This document shows, piece by piece, positions 1 through 9,235 of a stretch of DNA of 64,000 nt. Within the stretch, counting starts at the first letter, position 1, and each line of letters begins with the position of its first letter. Under the pieces are notes generated by a model. That model made no database searches, was not told the origin of the DNA, and saw nothing but the letters and a program-made list of their open reading frames with translations. Both the position numbers and the translations under genes were made by a program. Origin of the DNA: Mycobacterium sp. IS-3022 (GTDB lineage: Bacteria > Actinomycetota > Actinomycetes > Mycobacteriales > Mycobacteriaceae); contig NZ_LQIN01000013.1 of NCBI RefSeq assembly GCF_001500065.1, positions 1 to 64,000 on the forward strand, in the 5' to 3' direction.

Positions 1-207
1 GAAAAAGAGGCAGGCAAAAAACAACAACAAACAAAAACCACCAAACACACTATTGAGTTCTCAAACAACACACCCGCACGGCCGCGCGACTAGCCCGCGG
101 CTTTGAAGCCGCGTACTCGTAGTGCGGACGCTCAGGAACCCACCGAAGTGGGATTTCCCTCTGGGAACCGCCGCGCTCTTCGGGCTTGGCCCGTGTCGCA
201 GCGACGA
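1..207 (-). other. rRNA operon 5' leader with box A and box B antitermination signals
   Basis: Read on the minus strand, this stretch carries the leader that precedes 16S rRNA in mycobacterial rrn operons. A perfect hairpin CGCGGCTT..AAGCCGCG (96-113) sits at the box B position. The box A segment at 46-70 contains TTTGAGAACTC. A T/G-rich run (1-45) then leads toward the 16S gene, which lies outside the window to the left. In mycobacteria these boxes support Nus-factor antitermination. No protein-coding gene is seen here. Confidence 0.75.
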
Positions 208-213
208 ATCAAC

Positions 214-242
214 AAGGTACGTGAGGGAAAACTAGGAGTCAA
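214..242 (-). promoter_or_regulatory. Candidate rRNA operon promoter (rrnB P1-like)
   Basis: On the minus strand a -35 TTGACT (242-237) is followed after 17 bases by TACCTT (219-214), a good sigma-A type pair. It lies about 120 bases downstream of the tyrS stop codon and points at the rRNA leader to its left. TTGACT is, from memory, also the -35 of the M. tuberculosis rrn P1 promoter. The transcription start would be near 207. Other upstream promoters may exist, but I could not pair convincing boxes. Confidence 0.6.
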
Positions 243-361
243 ATGGCCTGATAGAAGGGGTATTTCAACTCGACACCTGTCGCGCGCACCGAGGTGCGTT
301 GACTCCAACCAGAGGGTCTAACGCCCCGGCCCGCTTCGTTGTTCCCGTCTCGGTTGAGAAT

Positions 362-1648
362 TCACGCGACCCGTTCGATGCCTGCGATGTTGCGCTTACC
401 GCGGCGCAGCACGAGCCAGCGGCCGTGGAGAAAATCGGCGGGCTGCGGAACCCACTCCTCGCTGTCGACCCTGGCGTTGTTGACGTAGACACCGCCCTCG
501 GCGATCGTCCGCCTGGCGGCCCCCTTGCTCGCGGAGAGCCCACTGACCACCAGGAGGTCGGTGATCGAGTCCGGCTGCCCTGGTTCGAGCCGAGCGACCG
601 CGGCCTCGCGCAGGGCGGCGCCCAGCGTGGGTTCGTCGAGTTCAGCGAGCTCACCGCGACCGAAGAGGGCCTGGCTGGCGTGCTCGACCGAGCGCGTCGC
701 CGCCTCACCGTGTACGAGCGTGGTGAGCTCGCGGGCCAGTCGACGCTGCGCGGCACGTTCGTGCGCTCGTTCCGTCGTCGCCTCCTCGAGCTCGGCGAGC
801 TCAGCGGGGGCCAGAAAAGTAAACCAGCGTAGATAACGGATGACGTCAGCGTCCGCGGTGTTGATGAAGTACTGGTACCAGGCGTACGGGCTGGTCATCT
901 CGGGGTCCAGCCATAGGCTCCCGCCGCCGGTCGACTTGCCGAACTTCTTGCCTTCGGAGTCGGTCACCAACGGAGTCGTCAGGGCGTGCACCGTCGTCCC
1001 GTCCTTCTGGCGGACCAACCTCACGCCGGCGATGATGTTGCCCCACTGGTCGGAGCCGCCGATCTGCAACGTGCAGTCGTAGCGCCGGTGCAATTCCACA
1101 TAATCGTTGGCCTGCAGCAGCATGTAGCTGAACTCGGTGTAGGAGATGCCCTCCCCCTCGAGTCGGCGCCGAACCGTGTCACGGTCGAGCATCACGTTTA
1201 CCGAGAAGTGCTTTCCGACGTCGCGCAGGAACTCGATCGCCGACAGCGGCCCCGTCCAGGACAGGTTGTTCTCCACCACCGCGCCCGTCGGGGAACCGTC
1301 GAACTCGACAAAACGCTCGAGTTGACCGCGAATGCGGTCGGCCCAGTCCGCCACGGTGTCCGCGGTGTTCAGCGTGCGTTCGCCGGTATCGCGGGGGTCG
1401 CCGATCATGCCGGTGGCGCCGCCGGCGAGCACAATCGGTCGATGCCCGGCCTGCTGAAAGCGGCGCAGCGTCAGCAGCGGGATGAGGTGGCCCGCGTGCA
1501 GGCTGGGAGCGGTCGGGTCGAAACCCGAATACAGGGTCAAAGGTCCGCCGGCCAATGCCGCCGCGAGCGCGTCCTCGTCGGTGGACTGCGCGATCAAACC
1601 GCGCCACCGCAGCTCGTCGAGGATGTCCGGGGTGCCCTTAGACGTCAC
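362..1648 (-). CDS. tyrS: Tyrosyl-tRNA synthetase
   Basis: This cytoplasmic class I aminoacyl-tRNA synthetase charges tRNA-Tyr. The 428-residue product has the HIGH-type signature HAGH at 51-54 and the KMSKS-type loop KFGKS at 235-239. A C-terminal S4 RNA-binding domain covers about 360-425. The length is typical of bacterial TyrRS. I chose the GTG at 1648 because it is preceded by GGAAGA about 8 bases upstream and conserved sequence begins there; the open frame continues upstream without homology. The rRNA operon leader starts directly downstream, an arrangement known for the rrnB operon of fast-growing mycobacteria. The methyltransferase gene at 1815 is divergent. Confidence 0.97.
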   Translation of the reverse strand: MTSKGTPDILDELRWRGLIAQSTDEDALAAALAGGPLTLYSGFDPTAPSLHAGHLIPLLTLRRFQQAGHRPIVLAGGATGMIGDPRDTGERTLNTADTVADWADRIRGQLERFVEFDGSPTGAVVENNLSWTGPLSAIEFLRDVGKHFSVNVMLDRDTVRRRLEGEGISYTEFSYMLLQANDYVELHRRYDCTLQIGGSDQWGNIIAGVRLVRQKDGTTVHALTTPLVTDSEGKKFGKSTGGGSLWLDPEMTSPYAWYQYFINTADADVIRYLRWFTFLAPAELAELEEATTERAHERAAQRRLARELTTLVHGEAATRSVEHASQALFGRGELAELDEPTLGAALREAAVARLEPGQPDSITDLLVVSGLSASKGAARRTIAEGGVYVNNARVDSEEWVPQPADFLHGRWLVLRRGKRNIAGIERVA

Positions 1649-1814
1649 GGTGTCGATCTTCCCGTACCGCGGCCGATCGGCCGCATCCGGTTCGCCCGCA
1701 GGCGGTGACCAGGACAAGCGGCCGCCGCGGCAAGCGCGCCGCGTCCTGATCCGCACATTCGGTCGATAGCATGGCGCAGCGCGAACGCTGCTGTGAGGGA
1801 GAGTCGAACACCGT

Positions 1815-2489
1815 ATGACAGCGCCCGATCCACTGGAGGTTCGCAAAGGAGCGGCGTTTTACAACGTGCGGGGGCTCCTCATCTACAACCTCTACGTATT
1901 GATGTTCAACAACCGATGGCTGTGGCGTTGCCCCCGGGGCCGACTTCTCCAGCACTACGACGAGCACATCCGCTGCAACCACCTCGACATCGGGCCGGGC
2001 ACGGGGTGGTACCTGCAGCACACCACGTTTCCCTGCCGCGACCCCAAGCTCACACTGCTCGATCTGAGCCCCGACAGCCTCGCGACGGCGGGCAAGCGCC
2101 TGCGCAAGCTGTCGCCGAGGCTGCTGCGTTCGGATGTCTTTTCTCCGATCCCTACGCAGGAGAAATTCGACTCCATCGCCGCCAACTATGTGCTCCATTG
2201 CATTCCTGGTGACTGGGAAGGCAAATCCTTGGCGATCGAAAACGTCGCCAACGCTCTCGCGCCCGATGGCGTGTTCTTCGGCTCCACGATCCTGGGTGTA
2301 GGCGTTCGCCACAACCTGTTGGGTCGGCGAACGATGAACCGATTCAACGCATCCGGCACCTTCCATAACGACACAGACGACCTCGCCGGCCTGCAGAAGG
2401 CCCTCGGCGCCTACTTCGAGAAGTTCACGACGACGATGGTCGGGACTGTCGCGCTTTTCACCGCCACCCATCCGCGCATGGCTGCATGA
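1815..2489 (+). CDS. Class I SAM-dependent methyltransferase
   Basis: This 224-residue protein has a Rossmann-type methyltransferase fold. The SAM-binding motif I is LDIGPGTG near residues 57-64, followed by an acidic strand end (LLDLSPDS) and a typical YVLHCIPG segment. It resembles small ubiE-like methyltransferases, but the substrate cannot be told from sequence. It is divergent from tyrS and convergent with mpg, with about 10 bases between the two stop codons. A weak GGGAGAG lies about 12 bases before the ATG. Confidence 0.8.
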   Translation: MTAPDPLEVRKGAAFYNVRGLLIYNLYVLMFNNRWLWRCPRGRLLQHYDEHIRCNHLDIGPGTGWYLQHTTFPCRDPKLTLLDLSPDSLATAGKRLRKLSPRLLRSDVFSPIPTQEKFDSIAANYVLHCIPGDWEGKSLAIENVANALAPDGVFFGSTILGVGVRHNLLGRRTMNRFNASGTFHNDTDDLAGLQKALGAYFEKFTTTMVGTVALFTATHPRMAA

Positions 2490-2499
2490 CGTCTCGCCC

Positions 2500-3111
2500 T
2501 TAGTCGCTCTCACCCGGCATCGGAGCACGCGGACTGCGCCGGTACATCGACACCTCCGGACGCCCGGCGAGCCACAGCCGCCAGGGCCGATCGGCGGCCT
2601 TGCTCACACCGACCCGCGGACCCTCCTCGGCGGCGTGCTGCTCGCCGAGCGTCAGCCTGATCGGGCTCTTCTTGGCGAACACATCAATCCCGTTGTCCTC
2701 CATCGTGATTCCCAGAGCCGAGCACAGGTTGCCCGGCCCCCTCGCCAGGGCGACCGGTCGAACCAGCTCCCCGCGCCGCGCGAGCGCCGCATCCAGGCCC
2801 GCTTCAATCGCCGCGGCCCTGAGCAGCACGGCCCCCGCGACGCCGTCGGTGGCGCACACGATGTTGGCGCACACATGGATTCCGTGACTGCGATAGGTGT
2901 AGAGGCGCCCGGCCGGTCCGAACATCACGGAGTTACGCGGTCCCGGCCCGCGGAAGGAGTGGGCCGCCGCGTCGGGCCACGGGCCGTCGGCCGGCCCGCC
3001 GTACGCCTCGACCTCGACGATCATCGCGCTCACCCCCCGCCCGGACAACGTCGCGCCGAGCAGCCGCCGCGCCGCGGTCAAGGGATCCGTGGACAGCAAC
3101 TCGGCGCTCAC
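2500..3111 (-). CDS. mpg: 3-methyladenine DNA glycosylase (AAG/MPG family)
   Basis: This repair enzyme excises alkylated purines and hypoxanthine from DNA. The 203-residue product shows the AAG-family core: VEVEAYGG with the catalytic Glu near residue 34, then [15 protein letters not shown], and [13 protein letters not shown]. Length is normal for bacterial members. Translation starts at a GTG (3111). In M. tuberculosis mpg (Rv1688) also sits next to tyrS, which supports the call. It is divergent from the ABC transporter operon, with about 58 bases between the two starts. Confidence 0.93.
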   Translation of the reverse strand: MSAELLSTDPLTAARRLLGATLSGRGVSAMIVEVEAYGGPADGPWPDAAAHSFRGPGPRNSVMFGPAGRLYTYRSHGIHVCANIVCATDGVAGAVLLRAAAIEAGLDAALARRGELVRPVALARGPGNLCSALGITMEDNGIDVFAKKSPIRLTLGEQHAAEEGPRVGVSKAADRPWRLWLAGRPEVSMYRRSPRAPMPGESD

Positions 3112-3133
3112 CGAAGCGATTCTGCCGGTGCCC

Positions 3134-3193
3134 TTGACAGGCCCGACGAGCGGGCGCAGTATTCATCGCATGATGACTTCATCGCGTGATGAA
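3134..3193 (+). promoter_or_regulatory. Promoter with tandem TetR-type operators over the ABC operon start
   Basis: A consensus -35 TTGACA (3134-3139) and, 17 bases on, CAGTAT (3157-3162) place the transcription start at about 3169-3170, at the ATG of the next gene. Two near-identical palindromes follow on a 16-base repeat: TTCATC-GCAT-GATGA (3162-3176) and TTCATC-GCGT-GATGAA (3178-3193). Such paired palindromes are typical TetR-family operators. The likely ligand is the TetR encoded as third gene of this operon. Neither binding nor start site is proven. Confidence 0.65.
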
Positions 3194-3943
3194 TTCCCCG
3201 GGTCAACGCCCGCGCCGGCCGTCGACATCTCAAATCTGCGGGTCGTCCGCGGTAAGCGCCTGGCTCTCGACGACATCACCGTGCGGATCGCGCAGGGCAC
3301 GATCACCGGCCTGCTCGGCCCTTCGGGATGTGGCAAGACCACGCTGATGCGCAGCATCGTCGGCACGCAGATCATCACCAGTGGTTCGGTGACGGTGCTG
3401 GGCAGGCCCGCCGGATCGGCGGACCTGCGGCACCGGGTCGGTTACGTCACGCAGGATCCCACGGTCTACGACGACCTACGAGTGATCGACAATGTTCGTT
3501 ACTTCGCCTCGCTGTACGGGACCGACGCTGAGGCCGCCGATGAGGCCGTCGCCGCCGTCGGGCTCGACGACCATCGAACCGCGGTGTGCGCCAATCTGTC
3601 CGGCGGCCAGAAGACCCGCGCCTCGTTGGCGTGCGCCCTCGTCTCACACCCGGATCTGCTCGTCCTCGATGAACCGACAGTCGGCCTGGACCCGGTACTG
3701 CGGGTGGACCTGTGGGAGCAGTTCCACCGCTTGGCGGGTCAGGGGACGACGCTTCTGGTGTCCAGCCATGTGATGGACGAGGCCGATCACTGCGGTGAGT
3801 TGTTGCTGATGCGCGAAGGTCGCCTGCTCACCCACACCACACCGACGAAGCTACGAGAGGACACGAAATGTCAGTCACTGGAGGAAGCGTTTCTGTCCGT
3901 CATCAGGCACAGCACCGCGGCCGCCGCAGCCGAAGCAGGTTGA
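3170..3943 (+). CDS. ABC-2 exporter ATP-binding protein (Rv1687c-like)
   Basis: This is the 257-residue nucleotide-binding subunit of an exporter. Walker A GPSGCGKTT, Q-loop (TQDPTVYDDL), signature LSGGQKTR, Walker B LLVLDEPTVGLDP and the H-loop region SSHVMDEAD appear in order. I chose the ATG at 3170 because it coincides with the predicted transcription start, which would make the mRNA leaderless. An upstream in-frame ATG at 3089 would overlap mpg. The permease and TetR genes follow with 4-base stop/start overlaps. The substrate is unknown. Confidence 0.9.
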   Translation: MMTSSRDEFPGSTPAPAVDISNLRVVRGKRLALDDITVRIAQGTITGLLGPSGCGKTTLMRSIVGTQIITSGSVTVLGRPAGSADLRHRVGYVTQDPTVYDDLRVIDNVRYFASLYGTDAEAADEAVAAVGLDDHRTAVCANLSGGQKTRASLACALVSHPDLLVLDEPTVGLDPVLRVDLWEQFHRLAGQGTTLLVSSHVMDEADHCGELLLMREGRLLTHTTPTKLREDTKCQSLEEAFLSVIRHSTAAAAAEAG

Positions 3944-4695
3944 GTCCCCAGGCATATCTCGCCACCACCGGCCGCATCCTGCGCCAACTGGCGGCCGATC
4001 ACCGCAGCGTCGCGATGATCCTCGTCGTGCCCAGCCTGATCATCACGTTGCTCTACTTCATGTTCGAGGATGCTCCGCACCCGCCCGGAACACCGTCTCC
4101 GTTCAACAACGCCTGCTTGATCATGCTCGGCGTGTTCCCGCTCGTGGTGATGTTTCTGATCACGTCGATCACCATGCAGCGCGAACGGGTTTCGGGCACG
4201 TTGGAACGGATTCTGACCACTCCCCTGCGCCGCACCGACCTGCTCGCCGCGTACGGCACGGCGTTCTCGATTGCCGCTGCCGCGCAGGCGACGCTCGCGT
4301 GCATCGTCTCGTACGCTTTCCTCGGATTCCGTACCGAAGGCAGCCCGGTGTGGGTTTTCACGATCGCGATCATCAACGCCGTACTCGGGGTCGGTCTGGG
4401 TCTGCTGTGTAGCGCGTTCGCACGCACCGAATTTCAGGCCGTGCAGTTCATGCCCGTGGTGATCGTCCCGCAGCTTCTGCTGTGCGGAATCATCGTGCCG
4501 CGCGACGTGCTGCCGGACTGGCTGCAGTGGATCAGCAACGTGCTGCCTGCAAGCTACGCTCTGGAGGCGCTGCGACAGGTCGGCGCCTATTCGGAGCCGA
4601 CATTCATCGCGGTGCGAGACATGGCGGTGGTGATCGGCTTCGCGGTTCTGGCGCTGTGCCTTGCGGCGGCCACGCTACGACGAAGGACACCGTGA
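3940..4695 (+). CDS. ABC-2 type exporter permease (Rv1686c-like)
   Basis: This is the membrane subunit partnering the upstream ATPase. About six hydrophobic segments are visible in 251 residues, with the ABC-2 hallmark near the middle (RERVSGTLERILTTPLRR). I prefer the TTG at 3940: it overlaps the ATPase stop as TTGA, which suggests coupling, and the conserved region starts there. An ATG at 3868 would add 24 basic, unconserved-looking residues and overlap the ATPase gene by 76 bases. The downstream tetR start overlaps its stop codon. Confidence 0.85.
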   Translation: MSPQAYLATTGRILRQLAADHRSVAMILVVPSLIITLLYFMFEDAPHPPGTPSPFNNACLIMLGVFPLVVMFLITSITMQRERVSGTLERILTTPLRRTDLLAAYGTAFSIAAAAQATLACIVSYAFLGFRTEGSPVWVFTIAIINAVLGVGLGLLCSAFARTEFQAVQFMPVVIVPQLLLCGIIVPRDVLPDWLQWISNVLPASYALEALRQVGAYSEPTFIAVRDMAVVIGFAVLALCLAAATLRRRTP

Positions 4696-5315
4696 CGACG
4701 TTGACCACCAATGCTGAGCGCAAACGCCCCGGCCGGCCGCCCGGACCGTCGGACACCCGGGAACGCATTCTGTCGAGCGCGCGGGAGTTGTTCGCTCGCA
4801 ACGGTATCGACAAGACGTCGATCCGCGCGATCGCCGCGGCGGCGGAGGTCGATCCCGCGTTGGTGCACCACTACTTCGGGACGAAGACCCAGTTGTTCGC
4901 CGCCGCGATCCACATCCCGATCGACCCGATGCAGGTCATCGGCCCGCTGCGGCAGGTTCCGGTGGAGGAGATCGGCCGCGTACTGCCCTCACTTCTGCTG
5001 CCGCTGTGGGATTCCGAAATGGGCAAGGGTTTCATCGCGACGCTGCGATCGATGCTCGCGGGCAACGATTCGTCGTTGTTCCGGACATTCCTGCAGGAGG
5101 TGATCGTCAAAGAGGTCGGCTCGCGCGTCGACGACCCGCCCGGTAGCGGACCGATCCGCGTGCAATTCGTCGCCTCGCAATTGGTGGGCGTGGTGATGGC
5201 CCGCTACATCCTCGAACTCGACCCGTTCAGATCCCTGCCGGTGGAGCAGATCGCGAAGACCATCGCGCCGAACCTGCAGCGCTACCTCACCGGAGAGCTA
5301 CCCGGCCTCTCCTGA
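4692..5315 (+). CDS. TetR-family transcriptional regulator (Rv1685c-like)
   Basis: This 207-residue regulator begins with a basic arm and a TetR helix-turn-helix at about residues 15-60 (TRERILSSARELF ... DPALVHHYFGTKTQLF), followed by a ligand-binding domain (TetR_C type). Its GTG start overlaps the permease stop as GTGA, so it is the third gene of the exporter operon. It probably represses the operon through the paired palindromes at 3162-3193 and releases on binding an exported compound; this is inferred from layout. Its 3' end overlaps the convergent Trm112-like gene by 18 bases. Confidence 0.88.
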   Translation: MTTLTTNAERKRPGRPPGPSDTRERILSSARELFARNGIDKTSIRAIAAAAEVDPALVHHYFGTKTQLFAAAIHIPIDPMQVIGPLRQVPVEEIGRVLPSLLLPLWDSEMGKGFIATLRSMLAGNDSSLFRTFLQEVIVKEVGSRVDDPPGSGPIRVQFVASQLVGVVMARYILELDPFRSLPVEQIAKTIAPNLQRYLTGELPGLS

Positions 5316-5525
5316 CGCACGGTCCACCATCCGCTGGTGCTCGACCTCGTCGGTGACGGCGACGGCCTCGTCGGTCAACAGCACCGGGATGCCGTTGTCG
5401 ATGCGGTATGCCCGGCGCAGCCGCGGGTTGTAGAGGTATTCCGGCTGATCGGGGTCGACGAGCAGCAGCGGTCCCCGGTCCTGCGGGCAGACCAGGATTT
5501 CGAGAAGTTTCGCGTCGAGCGCCAC
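5298..5525 (-). CDS. Trm112/YcaR family small protein (Rv1684-like)
   Basis: This 75-residue protein matches the Trm112/UPF0434 family: LLEILVCPQDRGPL at the N-terminus and RIDNGIPVLL in the middle. Trm112 proteins partner methyltransferases, but bacterial members have no settled role. Only one of the usual zinc-binding cysteines remains: CPxC is reduced to CPQD and the second pair is missing. Metal binding is therefore unlikely. It ends inside the 3' end of the convergent tetR and follows the secreted-protein gene closely. Confidence 0.8.
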   Translation of the reverse strand: MALDAKLLEILVCPQDRGPLLLVDPDQPEYLYNPRLRRAYRIDNGIPVLLTDEAVAVTDEVEHQRMVDRASGEAG

Positions 5526-5531
5526 GGCGGA

Positions 5532-6083
5532 TCAGCCGCCCGGGACGGTCATGCCGGGAATGACGGGCACCGGGCCGGCGACAGGTCCGTCGTCCACCAC
5601 GGCTTGGGCGGCCCGCGCCTGCAGCTTGCGCTGATAGGCGATGGTCTCCTTGAGCGCTTCGACGAGCGGCGTCTGGTTCGGCCGATGCTCGAGCGCGTCC
5701 GCCAGCGCCGCTGCGTTCGCGTTCGACGGGCGGTAACCCTGCTGGCGCAGCTTCACCGCGTCGTCGATCAGCTTGGAGATCTGACCGCCGCCGTCGCCCT
5801 GCCGGTACTCCTCGTGAATGACGGAAAGCACCTGGTCGGCGTTCACCTTGGGCGCTGCCGCCTCGTCGTCTTTCTTGCAGTCCTCGCCGGTGCAGGGAGT
5901 CGGCGGTCCCTCGGCTTGGGGCTCAGGGGCCTCGGTCTCGACGGTCGGTTCCGCGGGCTGCGCTGCCGCGGTCGGCAATGCGACACCGGTCAGCAGGCCG
6001 GCGGCCAGCACGCCACCGGCGAGAGTGCCCAGAACGAGGCGACGCCCGACGTCGCGCTGCGTACCGGTTCGCGATGTCATCAA
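5532..6083 (-). CDS. Secreted hypothetical protein, Pro/Glu-rich
   Basis: The function is not recognised. The 183-residue product begins with a signal peptide: GRRLVLG is Tat-like, a hydrophobic core follows, and cleavage is likely after TAAAQ. A Pro/Glu-rich stretch with two cysteines (PCTGEDC) comes next. The last 100 residues look helical and ordered, ending in a short Pro/Gly tail (VPVIPGMTVPGG). A second ATG directly follows the first, so the exact start is uncertain. It lies six bases upstream of the Trm112-like gene on the same strand, so the two may be cotranscribed. Confidence 0.75.
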   Translation of the reverse strand: MMTSRTGTQRDVGRRLVLGTLAGGVLAAGLLTGVALPTAAAQPAEPTVETEAPEPQAEGPPTPCTGEDCKKDDEAAAPKVNADQVLSVIHEEYRQGDGGGQISKLIDDAVKLRQQGYRPSNANAAALADALEHRPNQTPLVEALKETIAYQRKLQARAAQAVVDDGPVAGPVPVIPGMTVPGG

Positions 6084-6170
6084 TCCTCCAGCTCGGTGGC
6101 GCGGCTGCCCGGTCCGGCGACCTGCCGCCAGCGGGAGCGTAACAGCGCCCGGGCCTCGCGGCAGGTCGTG

Positions 6171-9134
6171 CTATTGGCCGCCGGCGAGCTCGGCGCGCAC
6201 CGCGACGGTCAACCGCTTGTACCGATTCGTATCGGGGTCCAGATACCAGGCGTTACGCGACGGTTTCGGAATGCCTTCCGCGCGCAGCGGGCTGACCAGC
6301 GGGCGGTACGACGCGCTGAACGCCATCTTCGGCACCACGTGAACGATGTCGGGCGGGTCGCCCACCGGCAGCTCGGCCATCGCCTCGGACAGGTCCGCGG
6401 ACGGGATGCTGCCGCCCGGGCACAGGGCCAGCGCGGTGACGGCGAGCTGGCGATCCTTGGTCTGCACCCCGTAGGTGACGGCGAGGTCGACCGCGCCGAG
6501 GCAGCCGACGGCGTCGTTGACCGTCGATGCGAACACGCATCCGCGTCCGGTGTGGATAACCGCGCCGCGGTTGTCGACGAGCCAGTAGTCGCCGTCGGTG
6601 TCGCGGCGGAACAGGTACTCCGTCGACACCCAGGTGTCCGCGGGCGCGAAGACGCCCCGTTTCACCGGGGAAGTCGGATCGACAGGTCCCCGCGGGCGGG
6701 CGATCAGCACGCCGACCTCGTTGGCCTCGGCCCGGCGTACGAACCCCCGCTCGTCCTCCAGGATCAGGTCTTCTTCGGGGTCGTAGGCCGCCAGCTCGAG
6801 GTCCCGACCACCCGGAAGCGGACGGCCCTTACTGCCGATCTTCGCACCGGACACGTTGGCGAGCACGGCTTGTCCGTCGGTGGTCGCGAAGAACTCGACA
6901 ACGTGTGCCGGCTTGAAGACATCGACCACGCGCTTCCACAGCCCGGTCGGCATACCCGAACCGATGAACAGCCGCACCGGGTGACTGCCGTGCAGGGAGA
7001 ACGACGGATCATCGATGACCTCGCGCAGCATCGCCCACGTGTAGGTCACCACGGTGACGCCGTACTGGCGGATCTCCTTGACGAACCGGTCGGGCTGCAA
7101 CCCGCGCGACAGCGCGATCCGCGAACCGCCGACGGCGGCGCCGCCCAGCGCAACCAGCAACCCGGACTGATGGTGCAGCGAGGTCAGGCAGTAGACGGTG
7201 TCGCTGCGACTGAGGTTGGCCGCCGACGCGGTGCCGAACGCCGAGATCGCCCAGCGGGCGTTGGTGATCTGCCTGGCGACCAGTTCGCCGCCGATCGAAC
7301 TGAAGCCGACGAACGCAAGGTCTCGGGCAAGGCCCGGATTCGGTCGGTACCAGCCGGGCAGATCGACGGCGTCGGGGTCGATCTTCTCCATGTCGATGAC
7401 GTCGGCGTCGCCGGGGACGTCCAGGTCGCGGGACTCACCGCCGCCGAGCACCAGCACGCGCATGTCGAGTTGCCGGGCGGCGTCGAGGTTGCTCGGGTCG
7501 GCGATGATGTCCGACACCGAACCGAGCCGCGCAGCGGTGGGCAGGTCGACATCGGGCGGCATCAGCACCGCGACCGCACCGAGCCGCGACAGCGCCGCGA
7601 TCGCCACCAGCGCGCTGGGGCGGGTCTCCATCAGCACGCCGACGTGCGCACCCTGGCGCACCCCGACCTCGATGAGACCGCGGACGACGTTGTTGATGCG
7701 ACGGTCCACGGCTTCGTAGGTGTGGACTCGGCCGTCGAACAGCAGGCAGTCGCCGCCGGGAAGGTCGCGGGCCTGCTCGGACAGGATCCGGCCGAACGAG
7801 ATGCGGGTGTGCTCGTTGATCTGGCCGAGCCGGGCCAGGCGAGGCAGGGTCCGGGCCGTCTCGACGGCCAACGCCCGGGCGGATTTGTTGGCGGTCACGA
7901 CCGCATCGGCCGCCGAGCGGGCGAGGCTCCATGCCATCTCGGTGGCAGCGGCGGTGCTGTGCGCGACCCGCGAGCTGAACGACACACCCGTCTCGTTGGG
8001 TTCGGCCTGCTGCAGGGCCATCGGGTTGACGCCCTCGGGCCGGTCGCCGGTGCCGTCGAGCCACTTGACCCACTGCGCGACGGTCGGCCATGTCTGGCTG
8101 GCCGCCTTCGACCCGACGACGAGCCCGAAATGCCCTGAGCGGATGAGGTATTCGTAAACATCAGCCCTGGGGGCGGCGCGTTTGATGCCGCGCACCGAGG
8201 CGGGCTGGCCGATGTCGTCGACCTCGCCGATCACCGCCAGCACGGGGCAGTCGATGTCGGAGAGCGTGACCAGGTCACCGTGGATGGAGAAGCCGCCGCT
8301 CATCATCCGGTTGTGCGCGATGAACTGTTTGAGCAGTTCGGCGATCGCGGGTCCGGACCACGCGATCCAACCTTCGGAAGCCAGGAAGCGACGCTGCTGC
8401 TCGCGCGGCAGCAACGCCTCGCGGTCATGCAACTGGCGCAGGAAGTCGATGCGCGACTGCGCGGTCTTGATCGGGTCGAGCATCTGAAAGCCCGTACGCG
8501 CGAGCCATCCCGGGATGTCAATCCGGCTGAAGACGTGATCGGCCATGAAGTCCGCTGCCGCGGGCGCGATGCTGGCCGGCATGTTCATCGGCAGCGCGGC
8601 CAGGGTGTCGACCGGCGAGCCGAACGCGATGATGCTCGCGAGGTCCTTCGACCGGCGGTAGGCCCCGACCTGGTAGGCGAACATGCCGCCCTGCGAGTAG
8701 CCGGCGAGGTGGACGTCGCGGCCCGTCACCTCTTTGACGGTGTCGATGGCCTCGCTGAGTGCGACCACGTGGTCGGCGAGCGTGCGCTCCATTCCGCCCT
8801 CGACCTTGTCTGGTGCGCCGAAGTCGATGACCCACGGGTCGATGCCTGCCTTGTGCAGGATTCCCACGGCGCCGTCCTCGCGGGTGACGTCCCACATGTC
8901 GGCCGACATCATCATCGGATGGACCATCAGCACGGGTGGTCCGGGCGGTTTGGCGCCCGGCCTGGTGTCGGGCGGGAAGTAGCGCCGCAGCCGGTACATC
9001 GGGACGCTCTGGATGATCTGGAACGGCGAGGGCACGGCACCGGTTTCCAGGCCGCCGTAGCGCAGCACCTCCAGCCCGTTCTGGGCGGTGGCCACCAACC
9101 GCCCGACCGGCCTGGTTATCGCCGACAGATCCAC
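6171..9134 (-). CDS. Alpha/beta-hydrolase (PHA synthase-like)-AMP-binding domain fusion, Rv1683-like
   Basis: This 987-residue protein joins two lipid-enzyme folds. The N-terminal half (about 40-370) is an alpha/beta-hydrolase of the polyhydroxyalkanoate synthase type with the nucleophile elbow GYSQGG (Ser147). The second half (about 430-985) is an acyl-CoA synthetase/FATP-like adenylation domain ending in YLDPDTNRYKRLT. Rv1683 is annotated as a bifunctional lipase/acyl-CoA synthase linked to triacylglycerol turnover. Here the ATP-binding loop reads FSSIGGELVAR instead of the TSGTTGxPK pattern, and the late TGD and catalytic Lys motifs are also altered, so adenylation may be lost. It is transcribed toward the secreted-protein gene. 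Confidence 0.9.
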   Translation of the reverse strand: MDLSAITRPVGRLVATAQNGLEVLRYGGLETGAVPSPFQIIQSVPMYRLRRYFPPDTRPGAKPPGPPVLMVHPMMMSADMWDVTREDGAVGILHKAGIDPWVIDFGAPDKVEGGMERTLADHVVALSEAIDTVKEVTGRDVHLAGYSQGGMFAYQVGAYRRSKDLASIIAFGSPVDTLAALPMNMPASIAPAAADFMADHVFSRIDIPGWLARTGFQMLDPIKTAQSRIDFLRQLHDREALLPREQQRRFLASEGWIAWSGPAIAELLKQFIAHNRMMSGGFSIHGDLVTLSDIDCPVLAVIGEVDDIGQPASVRGIKRAAPRADVYEYLIRSGHFGLVVGSKAASQTWPTVAQWVKWLDGTGDRPEGVNPMALQQAEPNETGVSFSSRVAHSTAAATEMAWSLARSAADAVVTANKSARALAVETARTLPRLARLGQINEHTRISFGRILSEQARDLPGGDCLLFDGRVHTYEAVDRRINNVVRGLIEVGVRQGAHVGVLMETRPSALVAIAALSRLGAVAVLMPPDVDLPTAARLGSVSDIIADPSNLDAARQLDMRVLVLGGGESRDLDVPGDADVIDMEKIDPDAVDLPGWYRPNPGLARDLAFVGFSSIGGELVARQITNARWAISAFGTASAANLSRSDTVYCLTSLHHQSGLLVALGGAAVGGSRIALSRGLQPDRFVKEIRQYGVTVVTYTWAMLREVIDDPSFSLHGSHPVRLFIGSGMPTGLWKRVVDVFKPAHVVEFFATTDGQAVLANVSGAKIGSKGRPLPGGRDLELAAYDPEEDLILEDERGFVRRAEANEVGVLIARPRGPVDPTSPVKRGVFAPADTWVSTEYLFRRDTDGDYWLVDNRGAVIHTGRGCVFASTVNDAVGCLGAVDLAVTYGVQTKDRQLAVTALALCPGGSIPSADLSEAMAELPVGDPPDIVHVVPKMAFSASYRPLVSPLRAEGIPKPSRNAWYLDPDTNRYKRLTVAVRAELAGGQ

Positions 9135-9235
9135 ACCGCACGCTCCCCTTCAGGCCGATGCCGCTACCCCGCGTTTGCCGACGTCATCATGGCACAGCGC
9201 CGGGTCCGAGAGGGCCGACCTATCATCGGCGGCTG

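Noticed and set aside
263..268. Second -35-like TTGAAA upstream of the rrn promoter on the minus strand
   Set aside because: No acceptable -10 occurs at a 16-18 base spacing.
1649..1814. T-box or tRNA-sensing leader before tyrS
   Set aside because: The gap is short and no specifier loop, T-box core or terminator hairpin was seen.
3089..3169. Upstream ATG start for the ABC ATPase
   Set aside because: It would overlap mpg, and the predicted transcription start lies downstream at about 3170.
5337..8138. A 933-codon plus-strand open frame
   Set aside because: It is antisense to the secreted-protein and Rv1683-like genes, has repetitive Arg/Val/Gly/Asp-rich composition typical of a high-GC shadow frame, and shows no conserved motifs.
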